Positions 13,114 through 21,914 of a DNA stretch of 30,946 nt are shown here, one piece after another. The position numbers and the translations under genes are program-made. The notes under the pieces were generated by a model. It saw nothing but the letters and a program-made list of their open reading frames with translations, had not been told where the DNA came from and searched no databases. Every line of letters begins with the position of its first letter. The first letter of the stretch is position 1. The stretch is from Rhizophagus sp. LPA8_4_AMF (lineage: Eukaryota > Glomeromycota > Glomeromycetes > Glomerales > Glomeraceae). The stretch is taken from positions 1 to 30,946 of the forward strand of contig JADRCO010000558.1 of NCBI GenBank assembly GCA_021464525.1. The letters run 5' to 3'.

Positions 13114-13309
13114 GTAATTTACTTACTACTTCCCCCAAAAATATCCGTCTTTTCCTATTGTTGCATCCAGTATAGGGACGACGTGTACACAGCTTCAGGT
13201 AAATCGTTCTTCCTGATCATTGTATGGAATCAAGGCTAGAGAAGGTACACAGCCATTAGATATTATTTATCCGTAATGAACAAATTATACGTCTACACTT
13301 ACATGCGAC

Positions 13310-14930
13310 TGAAAAGTTTTCGGAAGGTTTTTTCCGCTTCTGTCACTGCTGGAACGTCATCAACATCCTCCGCCTACAAATAAAAAAATTATAACATGCA
13401 CGTTTTATTGTTTTCAAACAAAACATTACTGATTACCTCCAGGAGTTCGTCAATGAATTTCGCTTCCTCTTCAGTTAGTTTTGGAATACAGAAACACATC
13501 TTGGGGAGCACACTCAACATCTGAGGAAAAACATCAGATAATACCTTTGACGTTGGGCTATGAAAGCCAGGGTGATCGATCAGATAATAGTAAAGGGACT
13601 GAAAATCATTATTAAGTTTTACAATTCGTGAATACAACTATAAGAAGCAAAAATAAAAGAAACTCACAAAAGCATATTTTGTCTTTTTTAGTTGTTTGCG
13701 GTACGCCTCTACCTTCCGCATTACATCATCCCGCTCTGGACTTCTGAATTATTCTCAACGATGTGAACAACAGATGGTTCTTGAAGGTTTAAATCCATCT
13801 CATTTTTTCCAACCTCTTCACAAGTCTCGAGAAGATCCATTTCATCATTAGTGCTTAAACACGGAGGAACTACTTCGTGTTGTGAACTCTGCTGTCGATC
13901 GATGTGATTATTGTTTCCGATCTCTTGAGGCTCTTGAAATAATTCCATCTCGTTTTTTTCACAAGTTTCGGAAGATCCATTTCATCATTAGTGTTTACAT
14001 CCGAAGGATCCACTTCGTGTTGTGAACTCTGCCATTGATCGATGTGATTATTGCTTCCGGTCTCTTGGATCTTGATGGGAGATTAAAAATTAAATTGTCA
14101 TAATGTATTTTCAAGAATAGAACCGCACCTCCCGACAGCTACCCTCCTTCATATTATTGTCCTTGATATCAGTTGGAATGAAATTAATTTTAATAAATTC
14201 GGAGCTTCAACGATAGACAATATATAATTATTTTACCTTTTTACGCTTTACTGGAGTAAGCTCAAATTCATCCTCTTCCTCTGATTCCTCATTAAAAATA
14301 TATGCAAAGAATTTAATGAAGGAATATACTCGGATGAGGAATCTAACCGTGTAGTCGGAGTATACTCAAATGAGGAATCTAACTTTGTAGTCTGTTCGCC
14401 TGATTTCAAACCAACTGCTGGGCTGTATCCCGCTGGGAGTAAAGATAAAAGATTTTGCTGATGTATTTCATTTGTTGTCTTGTTTGCTCACAACTCCGTC
14501 AATTGTTACTCTAGCGGACTGTCACATCCCTTCAGCCTTGTATCAGAATCAAAAACTGTCATATTTCTGCAACCCAACACCAATGCAATAGTACATTCCA
14601 CTTACCCGTGCGATCTCGATCTGATTCTTAAGTTCCCTTTGATGTTCTACTTCTTTCCAAAAGTCGGCAACGTTTGGGTAAGACATTTGGTTCTAGATAA
14701 TACCAAAAAAATATAAATAGTTAAGTTAAACCTTACATGACGACCTAGAAAGTCATCAACAAGACATCTAGAAAGTGCCCTGCCTAGTCATGGCGAATAC
14801 ACTTGCCTTCAAAGCGCGAAGCAACTTGTTAGCCCGTTCCACTTGTTCAACGTTAAAACAACTCTCTTTGTTATTTACAATTGTTTCCAGATTTTTCTTA
14901 AGCCAGGCATTCTCTTTATGAAAAATATTA
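13310..14930 (-). CDS. Unrecognised multi-exon charged protein gene, possibly decaying
   Basis: Several exon-like blocks on the minus strand are bounded by plausible splice sites. One around 14803-14925 encodes ENAWLKKNLETIVNNKE, and 14616-14692 encodes MSYPNVADFWKEVEHQRELK before a strong GTAAGT donor. One around 14270-14450 is Ser/Thr-rich and ends in EESEEEDEFELTPVKRKK after a frame change. A short DNNMKEGSCRE exon follows near 14130, then a duplicated acidic segment (13795-14074) and an RKQLKKTKYAF exon near 13670-13735. Next are SLYYYLIDHPGFHSP... ending KLTEEEAKFIDELLE (13436-13637) and a final AEDVDDVPAVTEAEKTFRK block (about 13310-13375). The protein would be hydrophilic, Glu/Lys-rich and partly coiled coil. 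I recognise no domain. Frame breaks near 14310 and inside the second duplicate copy suggest a pseudogene or a recently damaged gene. It is divergent from KNL1, with about 220 bp between them. Confidence 0.4.
13795..14074 (-). repeat. Tandem duplication of about 130-150 bp in the orphan gene
   Basis: Segment 13795-13945 is repeated as 13946-14074. Shared blocks include CATTTCATCATTAGTG and CACTTCGTGTTGTGAACTCT or close variants. The left copy stays open on the minus strand (SSQHEVVPP... ending GKNEMDL). The right copy has lost bases around the DLLETCEEVGK-equivalent region, which shifts its frame. Confidence 0.75.
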
Positions 14931-15068
14931 CTAAAATTACTTTTTTGGATCCATACTTTCAGGTATTAGTTTAACGCGACAAAAATAATCACATGATATT
15001 AATCAATTGTGATGTCTGATATATCAAATACTCAGTAGACCAATAATATTTCGTGTACCTCCAATTTT

Positions 15069-15110
15069 TCACGTGATATAATATTAGAAAATGTACGCGT
15101 CTTTTTCGTG
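15069..15110. promoter_or_regulatory. MCB, SCB and CACGTG motif cluster upstream of KNL1
   Basis: Within 45-85 bp of the KNL1 start codon lie three perfect matches: TCACGTGA (15069-15076), the MluI cell-cycle box ACGCGT (15095-15100), and CACGAAA on the minus strand (15104-15110). MCB and SCB are the known binding sites of the yeast MBF and SBF factors that drive G1/S transcription. An extra ACGCG core lies near 14973-14977. Their use here is inferred from position and from the gene being a kinetochore component. The same interval could serve the divergent minus-strand gene. Confidence 0.5.
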
Positions 15111-15153
15111 AACGAACTTTCCTATTTTGATAGAGTTTACCGATTCCATAGCT

Positions 15154-18100
15154 ATGGAAGGCAAAAGAGAACTAAGACGTTCACCAAGACTTAACAAATC
15201 ACCAAAACGTCGTCGGAATTCTCTAGTATGCATTTCCTAAAATTATAACAAATTAAACGTTAAAATTACGTCTTTGTTTACTATTCTTAAATAACTTAAA
15301 ATATATAGTTACCGCCTACTAAAAGTATTTTAAAAAAAAGTGAAGATACTACGAATTTCGATATTTTACAAGACGAAAATACAACCACTACTAATGTTTT
15401 AGGTTCATTATGGGAAAGTAATACAACTATATTTACGAGGAACTTTGATGAGTCGGAAATTACAGAGAAGTAAGATTATCGATCAAATATTTTAATTTAT
15501 TAATTCAATTGAACACTATCTGATATAAAATTAACATTTTATCAGTGATGATGGGCAAAAACGTAGAAAATCTTTAGGTAGAAGGGTCAGTTTTGCTTCA
15601 AAAGCTCGTGTTCGGTAATTTCGGTTCAAATTATGATCTATAATTCTAGAAGTAAATTTCGAATAATTGAACTTAATATTATATTTGGTCTTTGTTTTCT
15701 CAGTTTATTTGATAAAGATGAAGCTACGGAAAAACAAGCACCAGAAGTAAATAAATCAAATTCTTTAAATGGAAATAGAGATGAAGCATCAGAGTTTATG
15801 CTTTCAATTCCTACATCATCCCCTAATGATAGCATGATTGAAAGCGTCGAGTCATCATCATCTACTTCAAAGTATGTTATTATTTTAAAAAATGTAAATA
15901 TATTATTTTGCTAATTATTGTATATTAGTAGTCAGTCTGAAGTAGTTGGTAAAGGTAAATATGCAGAATCAACAGAAAAAAAAATTATGATGATTTCAAA
16001 CGATAGTCAAAGCACGTCACAAAACATGTCACAAGCTCAAAATTCAAATAGGCAGATGATTTGTCAAAATAATACGGTACTTGGACCTGTGAACGACCAA
16101 AAGTCATTTAAGGATCGTGATGACACGTTTGTGTCTAAAGATATGTCACTTGTATCGATGATTGGCCCAACTTCAATTGAACGTCATGATACTACATCTA
16201 CGTCAGTGTGCCCTTGTGACATGACATTGGTATCGATGGCCAACCAGTCTCCATCTGGTAATCACGAAATTACAAACACATCGGTGGATGCTCAAGACAT
16301 GACTTTGGCATCAATGGTTGGTCTATCTCCATCTAGGAATTGTCATACGTCAATGGATGTTCAAGATACGACGCGAATATCGATGGCCAACCAGCCTTCA
16401 TCTGAGAATTGCACATCAATGGAGGTTCGAGATATGACTTTGGCATCAATGGTTGGTGTGTCTCCGTCTGAGAATTGTCATACGTCAATGAATGTTCAAG
16501 ACACGACGCGAATATCGATGGTCAACCAGCCCGCATCTGAGAATTGCACGTCAATGGGTGTTCGAGATATGACTTTGGCATCAATGGTTGGTGTGTCTCC
16601 GTCTGAGAGCTGCCATACATCAATGGATGTTCAAGACACGACGCGAATATCGATAGTCAACCGGTCTCCATCTGAGAATTGTATATCAATGGACGTTCGT
16701 GACATGACTATTGCATCAATGGTTGGCATGTCACCGTCTGGGAACAATACATTAATAAGTGTTAAAGAAATGACTTTAGCATCATTAGCCGACCAGTCAC
16801 CACCTAAATCAATGGGTAATAAAAATATGACTCCAACATTAATGATCAACCAATCTCCATCTGAATCAATGGGAGATAAAGATATGGCTTTAACATCAAT
16901 GATCATTCGATCTCCATCTGAATCGATGGGTGATAAACTAACACCAATAATCAACCAGTCTCCATCTAAATCAATAGAGTTTAAAAATTTAACTCCAACA
17001 TCAATGGTTAGCCGGTCTCTATCTGATTTTAAAGACATGACTCTAGCATCAATGGTCGACATGTCATCAGCTGAAATTCACAAAATTACATCCACACCAA
17101 TAGAAGTTAACGATATCACTACAGCAGATAATAGTATTATTTCTTCAGAAGATATGTCGTTAGTTTCCGAAGAAAATGTATACAAGGATGATGAACGAAC
17201 AATCTTTCAAGGATTAGATACTAATTTGCAACCAAGCGAACGACGAGAAACAACACTCTTTGATGTGACCGATGCTTCATTGATAAATGAGACGAACGTG
17301 AAACTTTGTGATGGAACTACTGCCATGTTATTTGATGAAAATATTCCGAGTAACACAGACATCATGATAAATGAAACCATCAACACAGGAGATCTGAAAA
17401 TTAAAGAATGTCAAAAATCAGATTTTGCTGACACAGAAGAAATGAAATTCATGAAAGCCATGATTGAGGAACAGAATCAGCAGATAGAGTTTTTTGAAGC
17501 AGAACTTGAAGGTATTAATAAAGAAACCCAAAGTCTGAGAGAGATGCGTGATTATTTGATAAAAGAAAAAGCGGAAATAGAAAAGGTACTTGAAGTTTTC
17601 ACAAATGCCTTTATCTTTTGTCACGTTATTAATATTTAAATTTAATATTTCGATTTTATTAAGAAAATTCGCGACGCTAAACGACTTGTAGAAGAAACTC
17701 AATGTTATACTGAGAAGGACCTCAATGAGATACAAGGTAAGCATTAAATGAGTATTTAAATTCTATTACAACTTTTTATGAATTAGAAATCTTCTTAAAG
17801 AACAATATAGGATTCTCATTGATAAACATAAATGGTTCCCTAAAAAGTTATCTGAAGAACTTGTGCATTTAGTATATGATGAAACTGTGCAGATTAAAAT
17901 TGATACAAGAGATCCGTGTAAACGTGACGACACAAACATACCCTTTGTTGAAGTATCACTCGATTTAAATGACAATATGAAGTACGATGAAAAATTATAC
18001 GTAAGAATTTATTTATATTTATCTATATATGTGTTCTTTTGAACCTTAACATTGCGTTGATCTATTTATTAGTACCAAGCTATTTTTGGTGGAATTCAAA

Positions 18101-18686
18101 AATTTGCTTTGAATTATAAAGGAACAATAGAAATCGCGGCAGTAAGTAAAACAAAACGGTACCTAAAAAAAAAATTATGACTTTATTAACTGATTCAATA
18201 ATTAATTAGTGTTCCAGAATCGTAAAGCCAATAGCCACTTATTGGAGAAATTCGAAACAACTTTATAGGGATTATCGTGTTCTAAGATTTAAATTACCTA
18301 CAGAAATTGTTGATAGTCAAATCATTGATGATAATGATAAATCAATAATAATGATGATTAGGGTAAATTTTTTTAATTATAAAGCAAAAACGAATTTTTA
18401 TATAAAATTTCTTTTTCGATGGGAAGACGTTATTAGTTATCCAAATATTTCAAACCTTTTATGGGAAATTGAAGTTATTTATGGTAAAGTAAAGTAAGTA
18501 AATACTAAATTAATAATTTTTTTAATTTATTTAAACGAATTTTACTCGTGATTTATACTTGTTATTTTTTAACTATTTAGTGATCCATTTATAAAAGAAA
18601 CACTTAACAAACATCTTTCAAGTAATGTTCTCGGATGTATTAGAGATTCTTGTGTTGTTATACAACAAAATGGATTTGTTTTCTGA
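15154..18686 (+). CDS. SPC7: Kinetochore scaffold KNL1 / Spc7 / Spc105
   Basis: Outer-kinetochore scaffold that recruits PP1 and, once its MELT motifs are phosphorylated by Mps1, Bub3-Bub1. Exons: 15154-15225, 15309-15469, 15546-15614, 15704-15871, 15929-17585, 17664-17736 (or to 17740), 17787-18000, 18073-18141, 18210-18493 and 18581-18686, giving about 958 residues. The N terminus is Arg/Lys-rich (RRSPRLNKSPKRRR). A SILK motif (PTKSILKK) opens exon 2 and an RVSF motif (GRRVSFASKARVR) sits in exon 3; both are known PP1-docking sites. Exon 5 carries about 17 MELT-like motifs (DMTLASM and variants), then a coiled coil (EEQNQQIEFFEAELEGINKE). Exons 7-10 match the C-terminal RWD-containing region, for example KEQYRILIDKHKWFP and INLxW-type LLWEIEVIYGKVN. 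All junctions are GT-AG and in frame except exon 6/7, where the normal donor at 17737 leaves the frame off by one. A GC donor at 17741 would restore it. A poly(A)-like AATAAA lies at 18754. Confidence 0.93.
16296..16700 (+). repeat. 135-bp higher-order repeat of MELT motifs, three units
   Basis: Units start at 16296, 16431 and 16566, each 135 bp (45 codons). Each contains a DMTLASM motif followed 23 codons later by a DTTRISM motif, then 22 codons to the next unit. Units two and three are about 90% identical by eye, so the expansion is recent. More diverged single MELT-like motifs flank the block on both sides (about 16141-16240 and 16701-17170). Confidence 0.88.
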
Positions 18687-18753
18687 ACAATTTTTTTTTC
18701 TTCATAATTACTGTCATTATATTATTTATCGGTTAATTGTCAAAGGAATTGAA

Positions 18754-18759
18754 AATAAA
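18754..18759 (+). terminator. Candidate KNL1 polyadenylation signal AATAAA
   Basis: A perfect AATAAA about 70 bp after the KNL1 stop codon. In AT-rich DNA this hexamer also occurs by chance, so only its position supports it. Confidence 0.35.
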
Positions 18760-19060
18760 GTTTAAGGCTAAACTGTTTAAAATTCTCAAGTTGAAGCGAA
18801 CAGCACGATGAAAGGGATATAGAAATAACAAATGAAAATATATATAGTTTGTAGGAATTTGACAAGAGATTTGATGGGGGGATATTGAGGAAATTCAATT
18901 GGGATTTAGGATTTGGAGAATTCGAACCAAAGAATTTGTAGGATTGTCTTTGCGGCAAATAAACAAATTCCATCAGAGTTCAGGCTTTACACAAAGAGCA
19001 AAGTAAGCTTGAACAATACATAAAATATTTAATTGCATCGCACATATTTAACAAATAAAG

Positions 19061-19165
19061 AACCTTAATAAAATTAATTGTCTTATTCAGAACAGATTTG
19101 TAAATAAATTCTGAAAGCAAAGAATAAATTTTGAGTTTTGGATGTGATAACGATTACAAAATTAA
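19061..19165 (+). repeat. Shared upstream module, copy 1 (truncated)
   Basis: The stretch from AACCTTAATAAAATTAATTGTCTTA to about 19165 resembles 22510-22715 and 25388-25590, including the CGATTACAAA block. It lies about 780 bp upstream of the decayed membrane-protein copy. Similarity to the other two stops near 19165, after which unrelated sequence and a MITE are found. Confidence 0.65.
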
Positions 19166-19297
19166 TTAATGAATTATTTCGATTGTATAACGGGGGAGAG
19201 TATAATACAAATTTCAGAGCCATTGCGTGGGTCTGGATATTTAGATCATAAGACCGGTAAAAAATGTGAATTCTTTTTTTGTAGTGTACTATAATGG

Positions 19298-19439
19298 GGT
19301 TACAGGACATTTCGCCGAAAGCCATTTCACCGAAAGGGCGTTTCACCGAAAAATAAGGCCAACACTATGCAGCATTATGAATAACTCAGGCCAGAGATTA
19401 TTTTCGGCGAAATGGCTTTCGGCGAAATGTCCTGATACC
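19298..19439. mobile_element. 142-bp Mutator-like MITE with 9-bp target-site duplication
   Basis: Terminal inverted repeats of about 38 bp start GGTTACAGGACATTTCGCCG on the left and GGTATCAGGACATTTCGCCG on the right, continuing through GAAAGCCATTTC(A/G)CCGAAA. The element is flanked by perfect 9-bp direct repeats CTATAATGG at 19289-19297 and 19440-19448. A 9-bp duplication with long terminal repeats is typical of Mutator-like (MULE) elements. At 142 bp it is far too short to encode a transposase, so it is non-autonomous. Confidence 0.85.
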
Positions 19440-19448
19440 CTATAATGG

Positions 19449-19554
19449 GGGTACTGTGGCCCGCAAATGCGGTAAATCCGAATAAGTTATTCGCCAATAA
19501 TTGTACAGATCCTAAAGAATGCCTTGTCAGAAAACAAATTTTCAACTGAAAGAC
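19449..19554 (+). other. Coding-like remnant beside the MITE
   Basis: Right of the MITE the sequence is less AT-rich and reads WPANAVNPNKLFANNC, then TDPKECLVRKQIFN to a TGA. If the MITE and one duplication copy are ignored, this joins a tract on the left that ends in a good 3' splice site (TTTTTTTGTAG at 19275-19285). It may be an old exon into which the MITE inserted. I recognise no family. Confidence 0.25.
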
Positions 19555-19842
19555 CATAATTTTGTATTACATAAAATTGATGCCTCTTTTTTTTCGTTTA
19601 ATTGAAGTTTAGAAGAATCACAAAAGAATGGGAAGTGGACAAATCAAAAAATGATAAATAATATAAATTTTTAACCGTAGCAAAGCAAAAAAGCAAAAAG
19701 CAAGATAGTTAGTTCATTTAGTCATCGAATATTGATTTGAGGCGTCTATAAAAATATTCTTTCGATATTACAATTATTGCTACACGCAAATATATAATTG
19801 TTTTTTTTTTCGTTTTTTTTTATAAAAAAAAGAAAATTAAAA

Positions 19843-20790
19843 ATGCTAAACTACGAACAAATGGATAGTCCAACTTCTTTCTGCCATTGATATTTTATTG
19901 CCATTGATATTTTATTCAGTGGTTTAATACCATCATTTAATTGAATCATTTTTATCAAAGTCCAGAATTAAAGAATTCTTTGTCTTTTTTTTGTAGAGCC
20001 TCTTATAACACTATTCTATACGTTAATATGATCACTCACTAGGGAACACTTTATATTTGTATTTATGATATAGTATTCTCAAAGGGTAAATAAAAACAAT
20101 GAGATTTCAGATACACAATTTAGTTCTCGTTTTCTTTTTATTTTTGTTTAGAAAATGTTAAAAGAATAAAAGTAGAATTTAATGTAGTATTTATACTCAG
20201 ATTTATATTTTGGCTTCCTCATGTCGATAATTTTAAAAAGATCGTAATTTATTATTGGTTGAGATAGATTACCATATTTAATGAAGTGCCATGATATTAA
20301 TGATATAGAGAAAGAATTTTTGTTAAAAAAAAAAAATGGAAAAAAGGTATCGCACTTAATTTTTATCGCATCCTATAATTAAACGAATGATAGATAAAAT
20401 TAAAAGAAAAAAAAATTATTATAGATAATGACTATTATTGAAGATACATTTAATTGTAATAAACCAATTATCTTCTATTATTATAAATGTGGAGAAACTC
20501 TTGTAGAAAAGAATTAGGAATTAAGAAACGTTCTCAAAATATCAATTGGGGTAATGGAATCATGTCGTTATCTAAAATTTTACTAAAGATCTTGAAATCG
20601 GTCGGAAAACATACAGTACATACCCAATATTAATTTACATAATGAAATAAAAAAGGCGAGCAAGGTTTATAAGCTTTTTAAATCGAAAGTTTTTTTTTCC
20701 ATTGATAATATCGCAAGATTAGAAAATGAAAAATTGAATATCAATCATCGAAAACATATTAAAGGCCAAACAATCGTAATTTTTTTTTTT
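19843..20790 (+). pseudogene. Decayed copy of the tandem membrane-protein family
   Basis: Starts MLNYEQMDSPTSF, matching the MANYDQMDDPTSAAF and MENYNQMDDSTSAAF starts of the intact genes at 23271 and 26110, but soon breaks. Recognisable pieces follow in several frames: FVFF.EPLITLFYT near 19980-20030, LSHPIIK near 20360-20390, and CNK.IIFYYYKCGETL near 20455-20505. NINLHNEIKKASKVYKLFK is near 20625-20680, and DNIARLENEKL near 20705-20740. Several stops, deletions and A/T-run length changes separate them, and most transmembrane segments are lost. It lies in the same order and orientation as the intact copies, so it looks like the oldest or least constrained member of the array. Confidence 0.88.
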
Positions 20791-20960
20791 CAAAAAATCA
20801 AAAAGACGAAGAATTAATATTTAAATTGAATCTTATCTATAATTTTGAGAAATATAAAATTAATTACCTAGATTTTTTTTTTTTTATTTCGTTTTATGTG
20901 CAGTAATTTGGTTACCGTTTAATAAAAAAAATAATAATAAAACGCGCCATGGCGCTCAAC

Positions 20961-21119
20961 GCCATAGTTATATGATTTATGTATTTTTTATTTTTTATTT
21001 TTTATTTTAACTTTTTATTCTATATTATTAGTAGATTAGCTAAGCTGATTCTATTAATATAATATTTATATTCCACTTTGCAGTATTTAATTCTGCAGCA
21101 TATACCTCACATATATTCT
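20961..21119. repeat. Dispersed repeat, copy 2
   Basis: Second copy of the 159-bp repeat at 3891-4049, in the same orientation, about 17 kb away. It lies shortly after the decayed membrane-protein gene. Confidence 0.7.
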
Positions 21120-21248
21120 ATTAAGTTCATTTTTTCCTTCAACATCAAATTTAAAAAATACGATAATTACCATATGGAACGTAATAGCCTCCTTTGAAAT
21201 CTATGTAATAAATGGAGTCTTTGAGAAAATGATCAGAAAAAACATCTT

Positions 21249-21914
21249 TCCAAGGACGCTAATTATCCTAACAGACAAAATTACGATGATGGAGTCAAAT
21301 GCATTTGTTTGGCCGCAAATTTTAACGAAATCATGGAAAAAGGGAAGATTGTAAAATTTATGTTTAGAGCGTGTATAACTGTGTATATATATATATACAT
21401 CAATGCAAAATAAAAACTATAACGAAAGATATAATATATGAGAACCAAGGATTAACAACAATGAGATATTACAACAGTGCCATTCGGATGTTATCCAAAT
21501 CAAGAAAAGTCCGGTCATTGCCGCCATCGCTGAATCGGTACCTTGCCTAGCAAAAAAGAAGAGCCGAAGACACATGTCGTCTTGTGGTCCCAAACTTTTG
21601 GTTAGAAGAATCAACGACCCAAAAACCATGTGTCATCTGCCGAAAGGTGGAAAGCAGGATGAATCTTGAGAAGGTTGCAATAATCCGAAAAATCCGCTCA
21701 TGATAGTCAATAGAAGAAATCATATACGTGTTGCAAATTGTCTTAACCGTAATCTTGAAGGTGGATATGTTATATGGAATTTATTAAGCAGTATGGTTTT
21801 GATCATATCATTATTATCGGGGAACGTTACGCTGGGCTTTTCTGAACTGCATATGTTCGTCAATGTGTGTTGTTTTATGATCACTTGGGAAGATTATTGA
21901 GATTATTGGAATGA
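21249..21914 (+). pseudogene. Relic of an unidentified protein-coding gene
   Basis: Several plus-strand stretches have protein-like composition but are interrupted. One near 21249-21375 reads SKDANYPNRQNYDDGVKCIC and onward. Another, near 21440-21670, reads QQCHSDVIQIKKSPVIAAIA to a TGA after GGKQDES. A third, near 21770-21914, reads EFIKQYGFDHIIIIGERYAG LF, then TGA at 21843-21845, then TAYVRQCVLFYDHL in the same frame. The in-frame TGA in otherwise continuous coding-like sequence suggests a nonsense change. The family is not identified, and the pieces may not all belong to one gene. Confidence 0.4.

Noticed and set aside
16631-17062. 143-codon minus-strand open frame opposite KNL1
   Set aside because: A shadow of the repetitive MELT region; the repeated Asp/Ile/Ser pattern follows from the reverse complement of the repeats.
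16138-17170. Reading the repeated region as a microsatellite or transposon-derived repeat
   Set aside because: It stays in one open frame, matches the MELT consensus, and lies between PP1-docking motifs and a coiled coil as expected for KNL1.
18740-18973. 77-codon minus-strand open frame after KNL1
   Set aside because: Overlaps the likely KNL1 3' untranslated region and has no conserved features.
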